DNA of 44,510 nucleotides from Thermus composti (GTDB lineage: Bacteria > Deinococcota > Deinococci > Deinococcales > Thermaceae), in contig NZ_BMPJ01000017.1 of the NCBI RefSeq assembly GCF_014647535.1, forward strand, positions 1-44,510, read 5' to 3'. This document shows positions 40,274 to 44,510 of the stretch, in pieces. Positions within the stretch are counted from its first letter, which is position 1. Each line of letters starts with the position of its first letter. Under the pieces are notes generated by a model that did no database searches, was not told where the DNA came from, and worked only from the letters and a program-made list of their open reading frames with translations. A program made the translations under genes and the position numbers.

Positions 40274-40686
40274 GCTACCTGCTGGACACCAACGTGGTCT
40301 CCGAGGCGGCAAAGGAACGGCCCCACCCCAAGGTCCTGGCCTGGCTTTCGGAGGTCCCCTTGGGGCAGGCCTACCTCTCCGCCCTCACCCTGGGGGAGCT
40401 GGTCCAGGGGGTGGTCCGGGCCCCCGAGGCCCGGAGGCCTGGGCTGGAGCGGTGGCTGGAGGGCCTCAAGGGGCGCTTTGCAGGGAGGATCCTTCCCCTG
40501 GACGCGGAGGTCATGGAGACCTGGGGCCTTCTCACCGGGGAGGCCCTGCGGGCGGGGCGTCCCCTTCCACCCCTGGACGCCATGCTGGCGGCCACCGCCC
40601 TGCGCCACGGCCTCGTCCTGGTGACCCGGAACACGGCCCATTTCCGCGGCCTCCCCGTGCGGCTCTTGAACCCCTGGGAGGGGTAG
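40270..40686 (+). CDS. vapC: PIN-domain toxin (VapC-like)
   Basis: This 138-residue protein starts SYLLDTNVVSEAAK, with the first Asp of the PIN site. Glu is in TLGELVQGV, Asp in LPPLDAMLAATALRHGL and Asn in LVTRNTAHF at the fourth position. The pattern is close to FitB-type VapC RNases. Start TTG 40270 overlaps the antitoxin stop, giving coupled synthesis. Confidence 0.87.
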   Translation: MSYLLDTNVVSEAAKERPHPKVLAWLSEVPLGQAYLSALTLGELVQGVVRAPEARRPGLERWLEGLKGRFAGRILPLDAEVMETWGLLTGEALRAGRPLPPLDAMLAATALRHGLVLVTRNTAHFRGLPVRLLNPWEG

Positions 40687-40696
40687 ACTCCTAGGC

Positions 40697-42526
40697 ATGG
40701 GCATCTCCTTCCTGGCCCTTGGGGGCGCCCGGGAGGTGGGGGCCAGCGCCCACCTCCTGGTGGTGGACGGGGTGCGCCTCCTGGTGGACTGCGGCCTACG
40801 GCCCGGGCTCCTGGGGGAGGCGGCTTTGCCCCGGCTGGACCTCCTCACCGAGCCCCCCGACGCCGTTTTACTCACCCACGCCCACCTGGACCACGTGGGG
40901 GCCCTGCCCCTCCTCCGGCGCCGCTTTCCCGGGGTGCCCGTCTTCGCCACCCGGCCCACCCTCCGCCTGGCCCTGGAGGTCCTCCTGGACTCGGCCCGGC
41001 TCCAGGCGGCTTTGGGAGGGGGACTTTACGGGGAGCGGGAGGCGGCCCGGTCCCTCCTGGGGGCGGTGGAGGTGCGGCCTCTGGAGCCCTTTGAGGTGAA
41101 GGGGCTTAGGATCCTGCCCCTGCCCGCGGGCCACCTCCTGGGGGCGGTGGGGTACCGGGTGGAGGGGAAGGAGGGGAGCGCGGTGCACCTGGGGGATTAC
41201 TCCCTCACCGCCACCCCCACGGTGGAGGGGGCCTTCCTGCCGGGGGAGCGGGTGCCTGTGGACCTGGTGGTGAGCGAGGCCACCTACGGGGACACCTTCC
41301 TTCCTGCCCGGAAGGAGCAGGTGCGGGGCTTCCTGGAGGCGGTGGGGGGTGTGTTGCGGGCGGGGGGACGGGTGCTTTTGCCCACCTTCGCCCTGGGCCG
41401 GGCCCAGGACCTCCTCTTCCACCTCCTGGAGGCCATGCGCACGGGGCTTCTGCCCCGGGTGCCGGTGGTGCTGGACGGGCTGGTGCGGACCATTACCCGG
41501 GCCTACGAGGAGGACCTTTTGGACTACCTGCCCCAGGGGCTAAGGAACTTGAAGTCCCAAAGCCGCATGCCCCTTTTCCTGCGGGAGGGGGTGGTGGAGG
41601 TGCGGCACGGCCGGCACCGGGCGGCCCTCCTCCCGGAGCGGGGGCCCATGGTGGTCCTGGCCTCCAGCGGGATGCTCCTGGGGGGCCCGAGCCCCCTCTG
41701 GGCCCGCCACGTGCTGGAGGAGGAGACGAGCGCCCTCTTCCTGGTGGGGTACCAGGACGAGGAGAGCCCCGGCCGCCGCCTCCTGGAGCTGAAGCAGGGG
41801 GACGAGCTCCTTCTGCCCCTGAACGGAGAGTGGGTCCCCGTGCGGGTGGCGGCCCGGGTGGAGCGCTTCTACCTCTCCGCTCACGCGGACCGGGCGGGCC
41901 TCCTCAACCTCCTGGCCCGCTACCCCGCCCGCCTCACCCTCCTGGTCCACGGGGAGATGGCCCCCCTCCACGCCCTGGCCAAGGCCCTGGCCTACCGCCC
42001 CACCCGCATCCCCGAGGTGGGGGAGTGGGTGGAGCTTCCCCTCGAGGCCCCCGCCCCTTCCCCCCCTGCCCCTTCCTCCTCGGCCCCCAAAGCCCCCCGC
42101 AAGGTCCCCACCCTCAGCGTCCCCGTGCGGGTGGAGGCGCGGAAAGGCCTCCTCCTCCTGCACCTGCCCCCCAGGACCGACCCCACCTCCCTCCTGCCCC
42201 CGGGGGACTACCGCCTCAAGGGGGAGCGGGTGGGCCGAGTGCGGCTCACCCTCACCCCCTCGGAGACGGGCCCACCCCCCGCCAATCGGGAGGCCCTCCT
42301 GGAGGAGGCCCTGGCCTACGGGGCGAGGAAGCGGGGCCGCCCTCCCAGGGCCCACCGGGTGGTCTGGCGGGAGGAGGGGCTGGAGCGGGCCCTGGCGGAC
42401 CTGCCCCGGACCCACCGGGCCCGGCTGGAGGAGATGCGGGAGGTCCTCCTGGCCCTCCTGGAGGGGGGAGAGGGGGTGGTCTTCCTCCTCTTCGGACGGG
42501 AGCGGCCCCTGGTGCTCCCCCTCTAG
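40697..42526 (+). CDS. Metallo-beta-lactamase/beta-CASP ribonuclease-like protein
   Basis: The product has 609 residues. The MBL core shows the metal motif THAHLDH (60-66), a later AGHLLGAVG and HLGDYS, and the beta-CASP insert carries EATYGDTF and LLPTFALGRAQDLL. A C-terminal YLSAHADRAGLL and VHGE complete motifs B and C. This is the layout of CPSF/RNase J-like nucleases. After a Pro/Ser/Ala-rich linker (about 448-470), a roughly 140-residue C-terminal extension with helical content follows that I do not recognise. The substrate is probably RNA. It starts 10 bases after the toxin gene, so the two may share a transcript. Confidence 0.87.
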   Translation: MGISFLALGGAREVGASAHLLVVDGVRLLVDCGLRPGLLGEAALPRLDLLTEPPDAVLLTHAHLDHVGALPLLRRRFPGVPVFATRPTLRLALEVLLDSARLQAALGGGLYGEREAARSLLGAVEVRPLEPFEVKGLRILPLPAGHLLGAVGYRVEGKEGSAVHLGDYSLTATPTVEGAFLPGERVPVDLVVSEATYGDTFLPARKEQVRGFLEAVGGVLRAGGRVLLPTFALGRAQDLLFHLLEAMRTGLLPRVPVVLDGLVRTITRAYEEDLLDYLPQGLRNLKSQSRMPLFLREGVVEVRHGRHRAALLPERGPMVVLASSGMLLGGPSPLWARHVLEEETSALFLVGYQDEESPGRRLLELKQGDELLLPLNGEWVPVRVAARVERFYLSAHADRAGLLNLLARYPARLTLLVHGEMAPLHALAKALAYRPTRIPEVGEWVELPLEAPAPSPPAPSSSAPKAPRKVPTLSVPVRVEARKGLLLLHLPPRTDPTSLLPPGDYRLKGERVGRVRLTLTPSETGPPPANREALLEEALAYGARKRGRPPRAHRVVWREEGLERALADLPRTHRARLEEMREVLLALLEGGEGVVFLLFGRERPLVLPL

Positions 42527-42583
42527 CATGGAGGGGTGCAACCTGACCTCACCTGGTACTTTTGGGAACGCTTTGCCCCGGGG

Positions 42584-42858
42584 TGTCCAATCTGCGTCCA
42601 ATGGGGTGTAGGCAGGCCAAAAGGCGCGAGTCCAATTCCCCCTAGACGAACCTGGGAAAAGCCCATTGCTTAGCCGCTTTTTGTCTGTTCAGGGGGGATT
42701 GGACAGCAAAGTGTTAGCCGGGACTAGACAGCCTGGAGCGCCTCCCGGACGGGGAAAGTGCGGCGAGGCGTCCAGTTTGTCTAGGGGGGATTAGACACCT
42801 CCAGAGGTAGAAGTGTTCCACTTTCCCTCCTCCCTTCCCCCCTTGTCTAGGGGGTACC
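42584..42858. repeat. Iteron-like repeats, possible plasmid origin element
   Basis: Several copies of an element of about 20 bp occur, of the form GTCTAGGGGGGATTRGAC. They lie at 42630-42647 (minus orientation), 42686-42705 and 42778-42797 (TGTCTA...TAGACA, palindromic ends), with a half copy at 42843-42858 and half-site GTCCAAT at 42584 and 42596. No ORF is convincing here. Such repeats upstream of a DNA-binding protein gene are typical of Rep-binding iterons. The assignment is inferred from the pattern. Confidence 0.55.
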
Positions 42859-42909
42859 GGCCCCGAACCACCCGTCTGGCCAGCCGGAGGACCACCCTCG
42901 TCCCCCTAA

Positions 42910-43510
42910 ACGGATGGAGGGGGAACCTCATAGGCACCCCCTTCGGAGGTCCACGGGACTCCCCGGTGGGAAGGTCCCACCCCTAGGACCGGACCCGGTA
43001 CCGCCTACGGTGGGAAAGTTCCACCCCGGGACCGTGGGGCCACCCGGTGTTCCACCCCTGGAACCGGGACCCCGGTCCCGTGGAACCGGACCCGTATCTC
43101 CTGGGACCTGGAACTCCCGGGACTTGGAACCCAGGACCGTGGGACCGGACCCGGACCTGGAACTCCCAAGACCGGGCCTGGAACTCCCGGCGTTCCATCC
43201 CTTGGACCGTGGGACCGGAACCTCTGGACCGGACCTGGAACTTCCCGTGGGATGTTTCGGTGGGAAAGTCCCACCCCCGGAACCGGGTCTGGAACACCCG
43301 GGACCGGGACTGGGACCGGACCTGGGACTCCCCTTGGAACTCCGGGAGTACCACCTGGAACTCCCAGGACCGGACTTGGACCCTTCGGTGTTCCACCCTG
43401 GGACCGGTAGGGTTGTGGGACTGTCCCACCCGTGAAACCAGTCCCACCCTGGAACACGTGAGGCACCCCGCACCCGTGAGACTTGTCCCGCCCTGGGACC
43501 TTGAGTGTGG
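42910..43510. repeat. 600-bp tract of degenerate GGGACC/GGAAC short repeats
   Basis: The tract is built almost only from short words such as GGACCGGACC, CCTGGAACTCC, GGGACCGGAA and GTTCCACCC. Near-palindromes GGTGGGAA-(G/A)G-TTCCACC or TCCCACC occur near 42966, 43011 and 43259. Four or more frames on both strands stay open through it, giving meaningless Trp/Asn/Pro or Arg/Gln/Gly repeats. It is therefore not coding in the normal sense. It may be part of an origin or partition site, or a relic of slippage amplification. Confidence 0.65.
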
Positions 43511-43602
43511 GACACCTTGTGAGGTTGCGAGAACCCCGTGGTTTTTCCGGCTAGAGGATGGGGATCGGTTTGCTGCGCTGCTCGTAAATTGTAAAGATTC
43601 CT

Positions 43603-43614
43603 CCCGACGTCGGG
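43603..43614. promoter_or_regulatory. Perfect 12-bp palindrome before the winged-helix gene
   Basis: CCCGACGTCGGG lies about 20 bases before GTG 43635 and just after an AT-rich stretch (TAAATTGTAAAG) that could hold a -10 box. The placement suits an autoregulatory operator. Confidence 0.45.
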
Positions 43615-43634
43615 AAAAGGAGCGGGAGCGGCGG

Positions 43635-44054
43635 GTGTACCGGGCTCTCCTCGCCGCGGGGCTCGCCCTCCTCCTCCGCCAGCGCCCCAGGCTCCCCAAG
43701 AGCCTTTCCCAGGTGGTCGCCTTCGTGGTCAACGACGCCCTTTCCGTGGCCCTGGGCCTCCCCCTGGCCTCCCTCTACCGGGTCCTGGCCTCCCTCGAGG
43801 CCAAGGGGTTGGTCCACAGGGCCCCCTGGAAGGCCCCCGCCACCCTGCGGGGCCGGACGGGGGTCTACGCCGCGGGGACCCTCTACGCCGTGCGCCTCCC
43901 CCACCGGGAGCGCCGCCCCCGCCTGGAGGCCGAGGACTTCTGCCACCCCTGGCGGGACCTGGAGGGGGACGCGGCCCGGGGGCGCACCGCCTGGAGCCTG
44001 AGAGAGTCATATACCTTCGTGTGCTACCTCATAGCCCCACCCCGGCCATTTTGA
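43635..44054 (+). CDS. Winged-helix DNA-binding protein, possible plasmid Rep, 3' end replaced
   Basis: From GTG 43635 (AAGGAG upstream), 139 codons encode a helical protein. A DNA-binding helix-turn-helix is likely at VVNDALSVALGLPLASLYRVLASLEAKGLVHR (residues about 30-60), followed by a beta wing (GVYAAGTLYAVRL). Position next to iteron-like repeats suggests a replication initiator, but no Rep family is firmly recognised. The last 15 residues or so (YTFVCYLIAPPRPF) are read from the adjoining insertion-sequence remnant, so the original C-terminus is lost. The frame is also open far upstream through the repeat tract; those residues are not credible. Confidence 0.5.
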   Translation: MYRALLAAGLALLLRQRPRLPKSLSQVVAFVVNDALSVALGLPLASLYRVLASLEAKGLVHRAPWKAPATLRGRTGVYAAGTLYAVRLPHRERRPRLEAEDFCHPWRDLEGDAARGRTAWSLRESYTFVCYLIAPPRPF

Positions 44055-44470
44055 GAAGTACCCGGCTCCGAAGCAGGTTGTGCACAAGGACGATGAGGTT
44101 CACCCGGGCCACCAGGCCCCAGTAGGAGCGGGCTTCAATCCGGTGGAGTCCCAATGAGCGAGTCCCTCTCCTCCGGCAAGGCGCAGGGCCAGGTGGGCGA
44201 GAAGGCCGTGGGCCTTTTGCAGCACCCGGTAGAAGCGGGTGAGGTGGGGCAGCTGGGGGAAGTAGGCCTTCAGGGTGGACTTGGCGGCCAGGTACCCTTT
44301 GGCCAGGTCCTGACCTTGCAAAAGGAGGAAGATGGCGAGGGTTAGGAGCTCGGCGAGGGTAGCCTTTTGGTGCTTTTGCTTTCGGGGGAGGCCGATACCT
44401 TGAGCCTGCAGAGCTTTGAGTTCATCGTCTACCCAGACATCAGGACTTTACCCACATCTCCGTTTCGTGG
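44029..44470 (-). mobile_element. IS982-type insertion-sequence remnant with frameshifted transposase
   Basis: The minus strand encodes VWVDDELKALQ, then LTLAIFLLLQGQDLAKGYLA, FPQLPHLTRFYRVLQKAH and AHWDSTGLKP, the N-terminal part of an IS982-family transposase. After a frame change near 44150 the C-terminus follows (RSYWGLVARVNLIVLVHNLL) and stops at 44029. The central catalytic part is missing, so an internal deletion has occurred and the element is dead. TTTACCCACATCTCC near 44449 may be the terminal repeat. The opposite end is not clear. Confidence 0.6.
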
Positions 44471-44510
44471 TAAATCTCCCCTTGCGGGCGCAGCCCGTAT
44501 CTGGTACCGG

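Noticed and set aside
43047-43634. Long open frame through the GGGACC-rich tract joined to the winged-helix protein
   Set aside because: The residues are a by-product of the repeat words (Trp, Asn, Pro, Arg), and frames on the opposite strand are also open. The credible protein begins near 43635.

Overview
The window is very GC-rich, with codons ending almost always in G or C, SD-led or apparently leaderless starts, and many ATGA/GTGA overlaps. The genes are Thermus-like: the GH42 beta-galactosidase has catalytic and zinc residues at the numbering known for Thermus A4-BgaA, and Cas6e has its catalytic His at position 26 as in T. thermophilus. A plasmid-style repeat region next to a possible replication gene, several toxin-antitoxin pairs and insertion-sequence remnants at both edges suggest a Thermus megaplasmid. 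That placement is inference.

Layout. 1-2773 is decayed sequence: a transposase remnant, a HEAT-repeat gene with an internal stop, an M24-type protein without metal ligands, and a chimera of two gene ends. 2820-8846 holds an iron-type ABC importer (binding protein, double permease, ATPase) followed by a CitA/CitB-like two-component system. 9607-10307 is an AbrB/PIN toxin-antitoxin pair. 10402-22355 is a complete type I-E CRISPR-Cas locus: array 1 (18 repeats, transcribed leftward), a WYL regulator, cas3, the Cascade genes cas8e-cse2-cas7-cas5-cas6e, cas1-cas2, and array 2 (16 repeats, transcribed rightward). The two leaders are homologous and both face the cas genes. 22304-27550 (minus strand) is a secretion/surface locus: an outer-membrane barrel, a lipoprotein, a PapD-like chaperone, a secreted subunit-like protein and a usher-like barrel whose reading frame ends inside array 2. 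27611-35913 is an alpha/beta-galactoside operon (DeoR repressor, sugar ABC importer without its own ATPase, GH42, GH36, GalT). 35958-42526 holds a glpK-glpD chimera, a PLD-nuclease/ATPase protein, two Phd/VapC pairs, a DUF4926 protein and a beta-CASP nuclease. 42527-44510 has iteron-like repeats, a strange 600-bp GGGACC/GGAAC-rich tract, a winged-helix gene that may be a replication initiator, and an IS982-type remnant.

Main discovery candidate. Between cas3 and cas8e lie two degenerate CRISPR repeats flanking a short spacer (15424-15502). The first keeps the 5'-handle half (GGGGTTGGACCG) but has lost its stem. The second keeps the stem (CCCCAC-CTTC-GTGGGG) but replaces the handle with TTTTGTTTT, so it looks like a crRNA 3' hairpin and a terminator at once. 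The spacer begins TGGTTGGCTCT. On the minus strand, directly upstream of the TTGACA of a near-consensus promoter for the Cascade operon, the sequence AAG-TGGTTTGCTCT occurs. This is an AAG PAM followed by 10 matches in 11, with the only mismatch at position 6, the base that type I-E Cascade flips out. It reads as a self-contained guide RNA that would send Cascade back to repress its own promoter, in the manner of CreR/CreA-type guides. The promoter also precedes a 26-codon mini-ORF that could be a leader peptide or a CreT-like toxin.
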